A DNA stretch of 64,000 bases from Eulemur rufifrons (GCF_041146395.1 NC_090999.1:70995001-71059000), one strand, 5' to 3'. Positions 24,101-39,100 are shown, numbered from the stretch's first letter. A program made the numbers and translations. Notes: a model not told the origin generated them from the sequence alone.

Positions 24101-27100
24101 ATTAATAATTTAGATCAAATTAACATTCTCTGACCTAAATTATAGAAAATTCTCAAATCTAAATTCTCTTTATCATCCAAGGCCTTTCATTGTCTGGCTT
24201 TATCCAAAGCCAGAACTCCCTAAAATGTTACCTCTGTACCTATTAGTCCAGCTACCACACTGTCTCTGCCTCCACCTCACTTACTCCCATCTCAGGGTTT
24301 TGTTCAAACTAATTTTTCAGCTCAGAGTGCCCTCCTCTTACCCCTGACTATCTGAGTTCTTCCCCTCCTGTGTGGAGATTCTGCTTCTCTGTTCAGGGCT
24401 TCTCAGAAGCTGAGAGAAGCCTTGGTCACTTCCTTTTGTTTTGTTTTGTTTTGTTTTTCTCTGAAATGATGCTTTTATTTAAAATACCTTTTTACAAATA
24501 TTAAAATTTTGTGGAATTAATGTGCTAAAACCATACGAACACTTGGCACCATTTGAAATGTAATTCGGCCGTAGAGTAGCATGCACACCTTAACTAAGTG
24601 TAAAAGGGAAACAGATTTATGACTTTAAGAACATAATGTTTTAAAAATAAAAGATTTTCATAAATTTCAGTACTTCCTTTTGGTTTTCAGGCTTCCATTT
24701 CATAATTTTTTAAATACTAAGAAATGCCAAAGCAGAAGTGTTAGATCAGTGGTGTATTTTGTGTGCTGGAAATTCTCCACTGGCCTCTCCGGATGTCCTT
24801 CCACCGTTCACCATCCAGCCCATTCCATGCTGCAGGAGACTGACCTTTATGGCCTACATCCTTGGGCTTCCTTGATCTCTGGCGTCCAGTTGGCTTTAGT
24901 TTGTAGGAAGAACTGGCAGAAGACTGGCAAGCAGGAGGAGAATGAGGTCAGGGTATTTATTTTCTTGGCTTCTTTTCTGCTGGGCAGCAGGTTGAGAGCG
25001 ACTGTGTTTCTCTCCCGATGCCATAGCTCCTACCGTCTTCTATGGCCCTAGCAGTTTCTGGTTTTGGTAACTCTTCCTCTTTTTGCCTTGTAGGTCTTTG
25101 GGTGGTAACAGTTTACCATTTTATAAATCCATGGGGTGTTTTAACATCCCTTACCCTTTTCCCTTAATCTAAACACCTTTGTCCTTGGGTCCTTGTTAAA
25201 TTCTTCTCAGTTGCCCCTTTTGTTTGTGCCTTCTATTTTCTAAAGAAATCTTGATTGATATCAATTAAATAGTAAGTATACAAATTAATTATTGCATTAT
25301 AGAAATGGTAAAGTGCAATATACAGTGCCAGTCACAAGATCATTCACAAGATAATTACAGGATTTGCAAAATGTATTAATTCGTTGTGCATTACAAGTGA
25401 TGGGGTCTGGACAGAGGTTGAAACTTGTAAAATGAATATCATCTTTTCTCGGGCCTGTCTTGGGTTTCTGACTCTGCGTAATCTCATTAGGAGAAAAGGA
25501 CCCCTGTGAATGTTAGTCACAGCCACATGGCCCTCCTCTCCCACCCCTGGCTGATCTCTCTAGGACCAAGTCAGCCCTCTGGTCTCTCCCTTCTCGGAAT
25601 CCCTATTGCTTTTCTAGTCCTTACCACAGGCTTAATACTTCTCCATTTCCTGATGGTAGACTTTAGTTTCTAAAGTTCCTGAAAGGAAAGAATTTTTTGT
25701 ATCACCCTTAAATCTAGTTTATATTGTTTATACTGTTTATGTTCTATAACTGCTGGATATAAAAGGTCAGGTTTTCTTATATGACCTACTAAAGGCTATG
25801 ACTGTAGAAACCTAATTATATAATGATGATAATTTAGGATTGTTTCATTTTATTGTACTTACCATGCTATGTGTCTGTGTGTGCATGTGTGTATGTAAAC
25901 TTGAGAAAACATAAGAAAATTAAGCTGACGTTAAAGTATTGAATTTTTTTTTAGTAAGTATTAGGAATTTTTCAAACTGGCTTTAAAAAGGATACCATGC
26001 ACTGAAGTGCGGTATCTATGTTTATAATGTAAAATTATCTGAGGACAAGTAAAAGCATATCTGGAAAATGGGCATTTGCAGTTTCTACAGCTATTTAGTT
26101 CATTATAATAATATCTCCATTAACTGTATGACAGGTATCCACCCTGGGAGTTTAGAAAACAACCTTTGTAGAGTCATTCATTTTCTTGAATTATTAATAT
26201 TGTCTTTGAATGGAAAGTTGGAAAATTACAGTGGGATAAATTTGGTTTGATAGCCTTAAAAAAACTATAAATAAAATGCTTAAAGGAAAAAATGACTCAA
26301 TGCTCTCGAGCTATTTTTGTAGGAACAGGCCCTTTACGAAAGGTTCTTAGTCATATACCACAACAAAATTCAATAAACTAATTCACTGTGAACCCAGTTC
26401 CTGTGCCAGGTGGTCTTGGGAATACAAAGAAGAATAAATCAAAGCTTCAGCCATTAAAACACAGTCCAATAACAGGAAACAGACTAGATAAAAAAGAGCT
26501 TTCTTGTAACTCCTAATGTTGAAATAAAGATGTTTATGACGTACAAAGGAAAATCAAAGAGCATTCCATTCCTAAGAATATTTTTATATTTGATTTTATA
26601 GTTCCTCTTAAAAGTTAAAGACTAAGGATACAAATCTGTTGAAATATTTCCTTTATGAATTGGAAGTCTAAGGAAAATGAATAGATCATAGAATCACTAT
26701 GACAGAGACAGGGAGAAGCAGAATGACTTTGCCCTTGATCATTACAGTTAAAGATATGACTTTGTCATTAAACATAAGTACCCCTTGCCTGTTGTACCTC
26801 TTCTTTGGAAGACAAAAGGTGTCATTTTTCAGGAGGCACAATTGCCTTATATTAACTTAGAATTGAGTTCTGTCTCTTATTTCTCCCAAGATCATCAGGT
26901 TTGCTGAACTGGGAGTTGGCATGTTATCCATTCTTGTCATCTTATACTAGTATGTCTTGGCAGCTAGCTAAGAGACGCAGAAGAAAATGGCTAAATGAGT
27001 ATATATTTAATTAACATTGTCATTTTACTAGACAAGAAGACAATGATTTCAAAAATTCTGAACATTCCAGGTCAATACACTAAATTGGTCCTGGTTACCC

Positions 27101-30100
27101 AAAGATTATCTGCTGCTAGTTAAATTCAGAATTCGGCTGTCAGGACCTATTGTTTGCCTACTCTATGGACATCTCCTCCTCTTCTTTCTTGCCTGACAGA
27201 ACTCCACTTTTGTTCCAGCACTGGCCTTCTTTAGTGCAATAAGTGAATCTTGATTAGTCTAAGTCAATTATGGTGATTTTTTTTCCCTTGCTAATGATTG
27301 TTTTAGAGATGGTCATGTGATATTATTCTGGCCATTTAGATGTGAGAGGAAGTCTCTTGGAGCTGAAGTGCTTCTGGGAGAGTTTCCTTCTTGAAAAAGG
27401 CCTTAAGAAAGAGACTTTTCCCTCCACTAGCCTTTGGAAATTGCATTGTGAGGATGTGATACTGGGAGCTGCTGCAACCATGTTGTGATCATGAAGAGAG
27501 AATCCTTTAGATAAAAGGCAGTGTGCTGAATATGACTGAAAATAGCTGAGGATGGAAATAACCTGATTCCTTGACATCGTTGAATTGCTGGATGAAATAA
27601 TCATTCTTGTATCTCTTTTACCTCTGGACTTGTCATTATGTGAGAGACTACATCTCTGTTGGCTTAAGTAATTTTGAGTTGTTCTTCTGCAGTTTGCAAC
27701 CGAATGCATTCTTAGTGATAATAAACATTTTCTTAGATGTCTTACTTATAACTGAGAGGCCATATACTTATTTAATATGGTCTCTGTGGTAATGTCCTCA
27801 TGAATATGTGTGCAGTACACTCTTAGGAGAAAATGGCTGTTTCTGATAAACACTTTTCATAGCCTTAATTATGCGTTGCCTTTTTGCTTTCTTTTTAAAA
27901 TCGTTCTACCAATTTTAAGTGCCACCAGCAGGGAAATAAAAATTTAACCATCTTTCAAGTTGAAAATTCTGCTAATAGTTGCCACAAGTACATAAATATA
28001 TTTGAGCTTTACAAGATTATTTGCATATTTTACATCTTCTCTTCCACAGGAAACTATAAGACAATGTTATACTGTGCTGGTACCAGTTATCAATGCATAA
28101 CAAACAGAAGTGCAAATAATACATTAATACATTAACTTACAAATTGTCCTTTGCTTATATGTATAGCAGATCCTCACAGTTTATACACTATTCTTCAAAT
28201 ATGCAAAGAAAATACATATTTTACTTTTAAAAATTGATCTATTATAGCTTCTTAATCCCATGACCTCTGGGTAGCAAGGGAAGAAAATCTTAAAGGTATC
28301 AATTAAAGGTATCTCACTCTCTTTTGATTCAAGACAATCAGCTTAACTTTTTATTAAGCTCTTTCCCCTCCTCTCTTTTTTATTTATCACTATAGTATTT
28401 GGCTGTATGGGAAAGGTGGTCTTATATGAATGCCCTTGGGCAGTGGAAGAGGTCTTAAATGAACAGGGTCATTGACTCTGTTCCCTTAATTGGTATTATC
28501 TTGGATGCCTGTGACTGTGAAACGTATCTCCCTTTGCCAGATGACTTCCTTTTACTTCTTCCTCCTAATTAGAAAGATATTCTTCCATGTCATGTTCTCT
28601 CCCTTTCCTAGCTTAGCTTTAGCCCTGCCTTCTTCCTTGGGGCCATAATAGATTGCCTGCTGGGGAACCAAGTATGATTTATTTGGGAGAGAAATATGAA
28701 CACAACAGCTTAATATTTTGAAAATATTAGTCTTCCTACAAATAGGTAATGCCTGAAGACCCAAAGCCTTGCCTAAAACTGTAACATTTATACAAGTATG
28801 CTAAAGTCCATTGGATTGTTACTAAAAGTTGCCTATTTTAATATTATAATATTTGTTGTTTTCTTACTCTTCTATGCGAAAAGTTTCCACTTTTGTAGTA
28901 TAACGCCTCATTAGTTCTTGATGAATTATAAGAAATTAAAATCAGTGCGTGCTGAAAAGGTAAACCAGGTGTTTATGTTGACACCACTAACCTGTGGAAC
29001 AGGAATAGTTTTCTGTATTGAAAATCAACAAAGATCCATTGAGAGTCAATACTTGGTGGAAGTATGCTCTGCTGGAGCTTATATAACACCGGTATTGCTT
29101 CAGATAATTTTCCTCACATTGTCTTATTTTGAATATTCATGATTTTTTAATTAACCTGCTGACCTATTCTTTTTCTTCAGACTTCTAAATCTGTATTTGG
29201 TTTTTGTTGCTGTTGTTATTATTTGTTTTTTTCATTTTTCTTTTCATTGATCTTCTTTCTTTCCTGTTTCCCAAGTTGCCCTAGACCCTGGGACCGTCAC
29301 TGAAGGAGCTGGTGGGGAAACTTTGTGGTGACTGCTAGGTACCATTGCTGCAGGCATTTCTTCACTGGTGCCAGTGTAGATGCCAGCGCTAGAGGCTGAG
29401 GCTAAATACCAGGGACAGTGAGTGCGACTGAGCTTTCCAGGCCTGGAGAAGAGCCTGAATCGTGAGAACAGAGTATCCAGTCAGTCCTTCTAGGAGAAGC
29501 CACAGGGAAGAACCAGGTTATTTAAAATAAGTTAGGGATATTAACACAAAAAGTAGATGTTCAAATATTAGTATTGTATTACAGCCGTACCTATGAGAAT
29601 ACTACTAACTTATGAATTTTGACTAACAACATTGTTAACTACTCCCTTCTCCTTCTTGAAACATTCTATTCCTTTGGCTTCCATGATGTAGGACTCTCCT
29701 GGTTTTTCTCTGAACTCCTCGGCCACTGTTCTTGACCAGCCCTTCACAGCTCTGTCAGTTCTCTCTTCCTTTTTTCTCTCTACTCTAGCTCAGCAGCTTC
29801 CTCTATACCCATCACCGCCCAATTTTGATGTTGCATAAATTTAACATCTTTAGGGCAACCCTTACATCTGAACTCCAGACCTTTGACCCAACTGCCCCTT
29901 TGACATTTACATGTGGATTTTCCAAAAGCACCTCAAATTCAGGATATCCAATGCCAAATTCATCTTCTTCAAACCTAGTCATCTTGTGTTTTATGTCTCC
30001 ATGACTAACACTAATACAGTCAGTCATGCAAGCCAGAAATCTAGGAACCATTCTTGACACCGCCTCCTAACCTCACCTTTTAAATGTCTCCAGAGTATGT

Positions 30101-33100
30101 CCTCTTCCCTCCTCCACTGCCGTCACCTAGTTTTAAGCTACTATGATCATTTTTCTGAATATCTACTTGGCATTTTCTCTAGCCACATTTAATTAATGCT
30201 GGCCTCCATGTCAATTTCCTACAAAAAATTTCAATGGCTTTCCGATGCAGTCAAGAAAAGCAAAACAAAATAACCAAAGTTCTTTATGTGGACTACAAGG
30301 CCCTGTATTGTGTGCCACATCTGCATCTCCAGTTCAACTTAAAACATACTCCTCTGTCTGTGTGTACTGGCTTTTGTTTTCTCGGTCACACCAAGGTCTC
30401 TCCAATTACAGGGCCTTTGAAAACACTATTTCCTATGCTAAAACACTGCCAACCTCCTTCACCTGGATCATTTCCCCTGAATTACTGGCTGTTGTAGCAA
30501 CCTGTACTTCTCCCATGTAGCAATTAAAATAGTAAAAATTTAACATTTATTTGTGTGACTATTCCCCTGCTAAACTAGTAGACTATAAGCTCTGTGAAGG
30601 TAGAGACCATCTGTACGTTTGCTCACAGTTTTATGTATATAGCACAGTGTATGGTTCCTGGGAGTTGCTCAGCGCATATGTTTGTTAAATGAATGAATGG
30701 ATGGGTATAAAGATGGATTTCCACCCAGGCATTAAAAGAGATTTAAATGTAGGCAAATACTAATGAGATGACTATGGCAAGATATATTAGAACAGGCACA
30801 GAAAGAATAGAAATTGATAAGACCACCTTGTTTGCTGATGGTTCATTTTAAACTTGAAGAAAATAGAATGCAACTCAATTAGTAAAGTAGTTGACAGGCC
30901 TGGTCAAATCCAGCACTTCTCGTCTATGGTTCTGTATTGTCTCAGTATTGAATAGAAGCCACTTAGCAGAGAAATGTGGTGTTTGGGGTAGTGATTGTGG
31001 AACCTTTTCTGTTCTCAAGCATCTTCAAACAGATTTGATAAATAGAGTCAGTTTCCAATCATTTGTGCTAAAAGAGAGGAATATGGGTGTGAATACGGGT
31101 GTTAATATTGGCACAAGTTTCAGAAAATTGGCTGCTTCCATATTCAGGGAAACTTGATGAAGAGCATAAACCAGTAGCTTAAGGTTGGGGAAGATGAATA
31201 CTGCAGATCATCACTAACCCCTGTTCAGAACAGCATGGTTTCCCTTGCAAAACCCGCCAGCACCAATAACCAGGAGGCCAAAGAGGATCCCACTCTGTTG
31301 TGTTATATATGATTAATTATAGACCATTATTAGTGTGTTCCTTTTTGTTTATTCATAAGTGAAAGTGTTTGAAAGCTGTAAGACAGCTCTTTCCTCCCCG
31401 AAATATTTTTCCTTCTTTATTTGCTCATATAGGTTTGTAATTCCCAAAGAAAGCCCTCACCAGGAAAATCACTTCCATTTGAGCTACTTGGTGTTGAGAA
31501 TTTTGTCATTATCCACCACAGTGTGATTATAGATTAAAAATGCAAATGGGATTCTGGGATGAGTCCACTGAAGGATAACATTCATATGAAAAAGTGATAT
31601 TGTATAAAACCCCAGTTAGGCAGCATCTATAACACAGGTTCTAGTTCAGCCTTTCTTAAACTGTGAGTTTATTTCCACCAAAGGAGGTATGTGTAAAATT
31701 CAACAAATATTGATAGAGCTCCCAGTATGTGCCAGATATTATCCTAAATTCTGCGGATGCTAGACAGATACTATTACAAAAAGATTACATTCTAGAGTGG
31801 GATAAATGTCCAAAAAGTTGGTGGAAGTTGGAGTTAGCTTAATGGTAAGGACAAAATTGAAGCATTTTGGAGAATCATTTGGGAATTTTTTTAACATAAA
31901 ATCTTCACTATGACTGTTTCTTCCACAGCCTGAGACATATAAATAGACGTTATTTTTGAAAAATTTATACGATAAGGGAAAGATAACAGGGAAAGGGAAA
32001 TGAGAATAGACTACATACAAAAGTGGCAATTTAAAGAATTTTATTTGTCTTAAATTTAAGTGTCTTAAATTCTGATTTCAGAGAGGTAGATTTTTTAAAC
32101 CTGAGTTTTTTTGCTCCAGAAAATCTTTTATGCTTTGGTATAATTTTCCTTTGCTCTAGCTTCTTTTAATGCTAGGATGAAGTAGAGAGGACAAACATCA
32201 CTGAGTCTGTGTAAATTTATTATGCATGTGTTAAAGTCACTTTGGGAGATAGTTTGATCCTATTACCTATTTGGATCAATTAAAAGAAAACTTTGAAAAA
32301 TAATTTTCCATTTGCTTTCTTCCTCTCATAATCAGAATTCCTGCTAAAGGCCTGATCACTTTCTGTACTTTCCCATTGTTGGACTGGCAGGACTACTAAC
32401 AATCCTGAGATTTCCATTAGTTCTTTGCAGAACTCAAGTTGTTCCAACCCAAAATGAATAATATGTGAAAATGTAGGGTTTTATGGTTCTTTAACAGTTT
32501 GTCTGGATTAGATTTAAAATGTACACAATCTAGAGTTAGTATAAAAGGTACTACCTACTTTCTAAACAATGACTCTAAAGCACAAAGTCACAATTGCCAC
32601 TATGAGATGGTTCCAGTGATTCTATTTTTGTTATCATTGTATATATTTAAGGTATACAACATGCTGTTTTGATATGCATATACATAGTGAAATTATTTTG
32701 ATCTATCCATTACCTTCTGTAGTTATCTTCTTTTCCTTTTCATTGTTCTGGTTATTTAACAAGGGATGACTGAGAAAAGTTACCAAAGACCATTACTATA
32801 CACAATATAATCTTTCTGTGGCTTATGGCCTATTCACAAATTACAAATAGCCACAGAAATAAGCAAAAGGGCCATATCCAGGTAAAACTGGGTCATGTTG
32901 TCTATTTGTACACCTATTTGTGTCACCACATTGAATAGTGTTTTTAAGAAAGGTAGCCTAAGAGGATTTTGCACGATAAAGAATATTATCCAATCAGGAT
33001 TAAATCATAGTACTCAGTACTAGAATCTGAATGGTACCTTTGGTTTCCCCAAACAAAAATTACTGGTTTTAAATGTGTAGTAATAGAATATTATAGGAGT

Positions 33101-36100
33101 TCTTTAGTAATAAGGGCTTTTTTTTTTTTTTCATTTCTAGCACCATCTTCTTTTATCAGAAAAATGTGCTTTTCCTGGATAGTTCCCAATAACATCAATA
33201 AAGAGGCATCAGCAGTAACGTATCCCTCTTGATTCAAATTTAGCTGATGTGTAAAAACAGTTAGCACTGGGCGACATGGTTATGTAGATTCATATTATTT
33301 TTCCCTTTTTTGTGTATCTGAGCCTTGTAAGTTTGAATCCGCAGTATTTTACAGACGTCTCTGGGCACCAAGCTCAGGTACAATGTTCTTCCCACAGAGA
33401 GAAAAAGAGGATGCATGATTATGATATATAGAAAATTTTGAAAGGTTGTATTGGTAGTTTGGGTTGAATTATGGAAGCATCCTTTCTAGGACAGTGTGTT
33501 TGAATGAAAAGACTATTACAATGGACAATAAGGTGCTGTTTTTGTGTCTTCGGAATGTGTTAGAGAAAAGCATTGATCTGAGTTATGTATATGTTTTCAA
33601 ATAACATTGCCGAAACAAAATGGTGACAGAATTGAATAGCTGTGGCTCTACTCTGGTCTAGTTCATTGCAGCTTGTCAGGAAGCTTCCATGAAATGATCT
33701 CAGGTGCTATTGAAAATTTAGGGTACTGGGACTAAAACTTCTTGTTAAATTTTATGTGTCTTTGATTCCTTTATTTCTCTCATTAATCAAGTAAACAACT
33801 TAAAATTGTGTCTAAGAATTGACATTTTCTTTTCAAATATTAGTGAGGTGTGAAAAATAACTTTTTAATAGCTATCTCTCCCTAGTGGAAAGAGAACTGC
33901 TTTAGGGAACTGGGTACAAATTCCATTTTTTTTTAAACTGCAAACAAGGTACTTACTTTCTTCAGCTTCAGTTTTCCATCTCTAAAATGGTATCTGTAGT
34001 ACTGACCTGATAGTGTTATCATGGGAAATAACTTTGTTGGAAACTTCTAGAATGAAGTAGGAGCCTCAATAAATGTTCTCCCTTTTACAAGGTTATCATA
34101 TGCTAAGTACTGATCATATATTTTAACCATTTGATTTTTTAATATTATAGAATGACAGGGATTATGTTAAATAGTGTTTTTGGTGTTCATCATGCAAAAA
34201 AGAAAAACACAACTGATTACTTGCTCATATCAGGGATGTAATGATTTTATTACTTTGAGAAGTGTACCATTTAAGTTTTCTTGATATTTTTGCCTCAGGA
34301 AACTATGCTTTATTGAAAAAGTTTGCTCAATCACAGGGTTTGCTGTAGTTAACTATGTGATTACACATCATTATTGTCTTAAATTCTTAAACTGATTGAT
34401 GCTTGCAGCATGAGAATTAAATTTAAAGTTACCATCCATTTTTGGTGACCTGCTGTGGAAATTAACCTGTATTGATCAAATAATATTTTGTAATCACCTA
34501 AATAATCTTTCTTTCCCTGTGCTGTAGTGAGCTTATAATAGTTTGGCGAAGACCATTGTCCAACCCCATTCTTCAACAAATTACATATCTTGTAAAAAAA
34601 AAAGTTATTCATTTACTTATGAAAAGCTTTAAATTTTATTTAAAATATAGAATTTAGTCTCATAATTAGCAAAATAGAGGCGTGAAGATTTAAAGGTCTA
34701 GCTAGAATCACAGTTTAACTAGATTAAAACTTAATGTCAAGAAAGTGGCAAGAAAGATACCAAACTATATCTCTGATGGTCTTGAAGGCGTAAATTGAAG
34801 GCTTGTAATCCTAACTCTAATGCTAACTACCTGAGTGGCCTTAGGTAGATGAATGAGCTTTCTGTGAATCCATTTCCATTTCTGTAAAAAAAAGGTGCAA
34901 TGCCCGTTAGACTTACTCACAGTGTAGTTCATTTTAGAAAAGTCCTTACACATTCTAAGCCAGCCTGAGGAGGATAGAACTTGCTCCTGAGTCATCTTTA
35001 AGATCTGGCTTCTCTAGTTAACCCTTGGGGGCTTATTTTCCTTACATAGATCTTGAGCTCCCAACTTAATTCTAGAAACTAAGCCATGGTACCAAAGTGC
35101 CCCAGCACAAAATCACCAATGCCTTTTACAGTTGTAGAGAAAAAAATAATTTACCTTTTATGATTTCTCTAGTCTATTGAACTGTGGTCTTCAGAGCTTT
35201 CAGCTAAAGGCTAGTTATTGATTTGATACATAGTGTATTTTTAAATGTGCTCATTTTTAGAAAAAAAAAAAGGTTTTACCTTCTAACAGAATTATTCTTT
35301 ATCTTGAAAAATGGGGCATAAGTAAAATCCTAAATCAGAGTATGAGGGTGCATGGTAGACCATTGTGGCCATGTCTAATATAGACTTTGTTCTCCCAAGA
35401 TAATTGTGTAGGATACAGGTATTCTACAGAGGCGGGCTGGCTTGCTTGTTTCATTTCTTTTCTCTTCTTTCTTTCTTTCTTTTTCTTTTCTTTCTTTCTT
35501 TTCTTTCCTTTCTGGCTTTACGAGCTCAGGAAAGAAATAGTTGAAATCTGAACACATTCTCAATAGCAGAGAAGTTACTAGCCAAGAAATACAAATTGAT
35601 AAAAGAAAGACATTGCCAAGTTATTCTATCATTTTAAATTGGGCAGCTGATAGTAAGAACAAGAATTACAGTATGAATCTGATCAATTCTGAGTATAAAT
35701 AGCAGTTTTCTTTATTCTATGTATTATATATAGCCATCATGGTGCTTAGTTTGTTTTTTTTTTAATCAAGAGAACCAACTTGCTGAATTTGATGTATCTA
35801 TTTATGCATATAACTTGCCTATTCCGAAAACAACTTGAGCTGGCTTACAGTAAAATCAAAGTAAGACCAAAAACTGAGTGCAAATTAAAAAGAACTTCTG
35901 GTTCATTTGCATTTCATCACAACCTTTTGATCCTTTCTTGTTATAAATAGATGCTTAGCTTCTTTAAATTTTTGTTTCTATATTTGCTTTTAAGCCATTA
36001 TCTGTCACATTGCTTCAAATGACCTGTAGTAATGCATTAGTATAATGCATAGACTGCCTGTGTTCAGATTCCTGCTTCTGCACTTGTTGGTGTCCAAGAT

Positions 36101-39100
36101 AAACAAGCTGGACACTAGTTAAAATAATAAGAACAGATTTTATTCAGTAGTAACTTTTGCAGTAGGGAAGAGGGTCCAGTGTGAACTGAACTCCCAAGAC
36201 AAAAGGGAGGAGACCTTTTAAAGGCTGGCGTGTGTTGAGGGGAAAGCACTAAGGGGTGTGAAGGGGATTCGTCCATGTGCCTGAGACATCTGGGTTTGTT
36301 AATTGCCACTTATTAGGAGGAGAAACAAACTTCTTGTATCTTTATGGACGGGAGACAGTGTGATAGGTTAAATAAAGCAAGGTGCCCACTGGGCTGGGAG
36401 CTGAACATAGCTATTTCCTTCAATGTGAGAAGCCACTTTGGACTGGTAGAAGGTTTACATTTCAAAGGGTCAGACAAAAAATTTATAGTTGCAAGCTTTC
36501 TAAAGTAACTGCTCTAAGAGGAGGTTCAGGGGCCCATACCTGTTACCAGGTTTTGTCTGGAACAAACAATAAATTTCCTAGCACCAAGGAAGTTTATTAA
36601 ACAGTCATCTTAAGAGATGACGGAGTCTTCCAAGGGATGCAGCCTTGAGCTGTTAGAAACTATGCTAGTATTTGTTCAAGTCTCTTAATGTGTGTGTTGG
36701 GGCTGGGGGTGGTAGGTGTTGTAAACGAAATCATTTGAGCTGAGAGTCTGAAGTTTTTGTAGGCCAAGATGGAGGCCTAATCAAGAACAGGGCTAAGAGG
36801 AGTGTGACTAGAGTTTGGTTAAGGAGAGAGTCTTTGCCATTAGCTAAGGCATCCTTGCAAAGTTACTTAACCTTGACTTGCCTCAGTTTCCTTGTCTGTA
36901 AAATTGGGATAATAATAGTACCTACATAATAGGAATGTGCTTTGAGAATTAAAGGAATTAACACAGGTAGAGTGCTTAGAATAGTACTGGCACATAGTAA
37001 ACTCTCAATAAATGTTTGTAATTATTCTTGTCATCTATAATCTCTGTCCACGTTGGTAGGTAATCATGTTGGTTGATTCCAGGATTGTGCAGTAATAATC
37101 CAGGAAGTATGAGTTATTAAATGAGTGAAGCCTATAGTTGTATTGGGTATATTATCAACCATAGCACATACTTTACTGCAGATGGATTTCCATTAAGGAA
37201 CTGGAATGCACAGATCAACAGAAGCCCATTCTCCTTAAATTGCAATTTTTATCACTAAAAAGTCTTGATATTAATATATTTGATAGTGGAAAAATGACCA
37301 TTTAGATAAGAGACCAATAACTGGCAAAGACACAATAATTTGAGTTAATGTTGACTTCTTCAATGTCCTGCATAACAATGTTAAAGAAAGAACAACCAAG
37401 TACAATATTACATTTTAAGACCAACTCTTATTCATTATACTTCTCTAATTAATATTTGGGTGATTTGCAGATTGATTCAGGAAATTAAATATTTAATTTT
37501 GCAAGCAACATAGATGGTCAAAACTAACTCTTACCATTTTAGAATCAAATGCATTTAATTGTTCCACTCTTTTTATGTGAACATCTAAAATGTTGCCTTT
37601 TAAGTATGACAATTTTAGAAATATCACTCGCAGTTGGTTTTCTAAATAGGATCTAAAGTTGTTTAGGAAAGAGTCTTAGGAAAACTTTTAGAGCACCAAA
37701 GTTCTAGACTTAGCCCTTCCACTAACCTGCCCCCAGCACTCAGCAGTTAGCCTCACCTCACTGAACCAGTACTTCTTTTTCAGTCATAGAGGCCATGCTT
37801 GTAATAGTTATAATTTCTTCCTTACTAGCAGCAGTTTAATTCAGATTTTGTATCTTTCTTTCTTTAATAGTCTGATACCTACTTCTGCATGTCAGTGCGT
37901 TTGCCAGTGGATGAGGAAGCCTTCGTGAGTAAGTATTAATTGGATGGTGTGTGTGTGTTTGGGGTAGGGGGAGGAGGCAGCTATTCGAAATCAGTAAAAG
38001 GTTCTCTTTGATGGTTACAAGCATATTAATCTTTTACTGTCAGTTTCTAAAATGCATTTATCATGCCTAATGCAGAAACAAACTAGAGAGAGCCACTGAG
38101 AGACAAGATTACAAACTGTATCTGGAGAGATTCACGAGTAATAGTAGTTAAGGAGTTGCATGCAGATGTCGATGGCTGCCAATCCCGTGAGGTCCCATTT
38201 GTATAGTATTGGCTTTCTGTCTGTGGCAGGATGTTTAATTCCGCTCTGCTCAACAGACGGTTTATTTACCTGCTGGCTCATGCTATAAATTGACTGCACT
38301 TAAAATCAACATTGGTGAATATAAGATTTTACCTGTCAGACAGGTAGATAGATGGATAGGAAGGGAGGAAGGAAGGGAGGAAGAACGGGAGTAGGAGGGA
38401 GGGAGGGAGGGAGGAAAGGAGAGAAAGGAAAGACAGAGAAGAAGGGAGGTCAGGAGGCATGGAGGGAAAGAGGGAAGAAAGAACACTCATTCTGTTGTTT
38501 ATGTTACAGAATAAGAGAAGTCTTAAATGACAGGACCTTCCCCAACTGAGACTTTGAATCAGATAGGAAAAGTGACAAAGCACCATCTGTTTCCATCTAG
38601 GTTGTTTTAATTTAAACATCCCTTATGACAGACTTTTAACTGTTTAGGGAAGAGATGTGATTGGCAAATTATTCATGGATTTGCTTTTTTTCCGTGTCAC
38701 TTTTCTGGTTTGAGATGTTGATTTTGGAGAGAAAGTGATGGTAATGAGAGTTGTACTTTGGTCCCTTGAAACTAATCTTCAAGTGGGCTGTCTGAAACGG
38801 CTATTATGTGAATTGTGAAATGTGTACAGTAGTCTTGGGGCAGTCTGGGGATGAATTTTCATGAGGTGTTTCCCACAGGAATGTACATTATAGACTTGCA
38901 AAGCCAGAGCACTGTGCATGTATTTTTTCCCCACACACTTTGCTGGCAATCACAACAGAAAATATAACCTATAACAATAGTCTCAACAAACTTTGCTCCA
39001 TAGTTAATTCCTAAGAATGAAAATCAGACCACGAGAAGTGGAGCATTGCCTGACTGTTGTTTTTTATAATATTTGGACATTAACAAGAAAAAAGTTAGGA

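Larger units (their letters stand above)
7186..37870 (+). other. PAM: PAM intron 2 (30.7 kb)
   Basis: Phase-0 intron with consensus ends. It holds the repeats listed separately. Stretches with nothing I can name include about 7190-8190, 8600-9170, 10330-11310, 12750-14930, 20390-23420, 25250-26380, 27740-29670, 30720-31690, 31810-32620, 32760-33890, 34940-36000 apart from a TTTC tract, and 37040-37860. No internal coding exon is apparent. Confidence 0.85.

Noticed and set aside
24680..25051. 123-codon sense ORF
   Set aside because: Lies in an old interspersed repeat; no recognisable protein and no splice or initiation support.
27323..27709. 128-codon antisense ORF
   Set aside because: Antisense to an LTR-like repeat; chance open frame.
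29812..30520. ORFs on both strands
   Set aside because: All fall within the L2 copy at 29680-30710.
38283..38619. Ser/Pro/Leu-rich antisense ORFs and a Gly/Arg-rich sense ORF
   Set aside because: Low-complexity translation of the homopurine tract.
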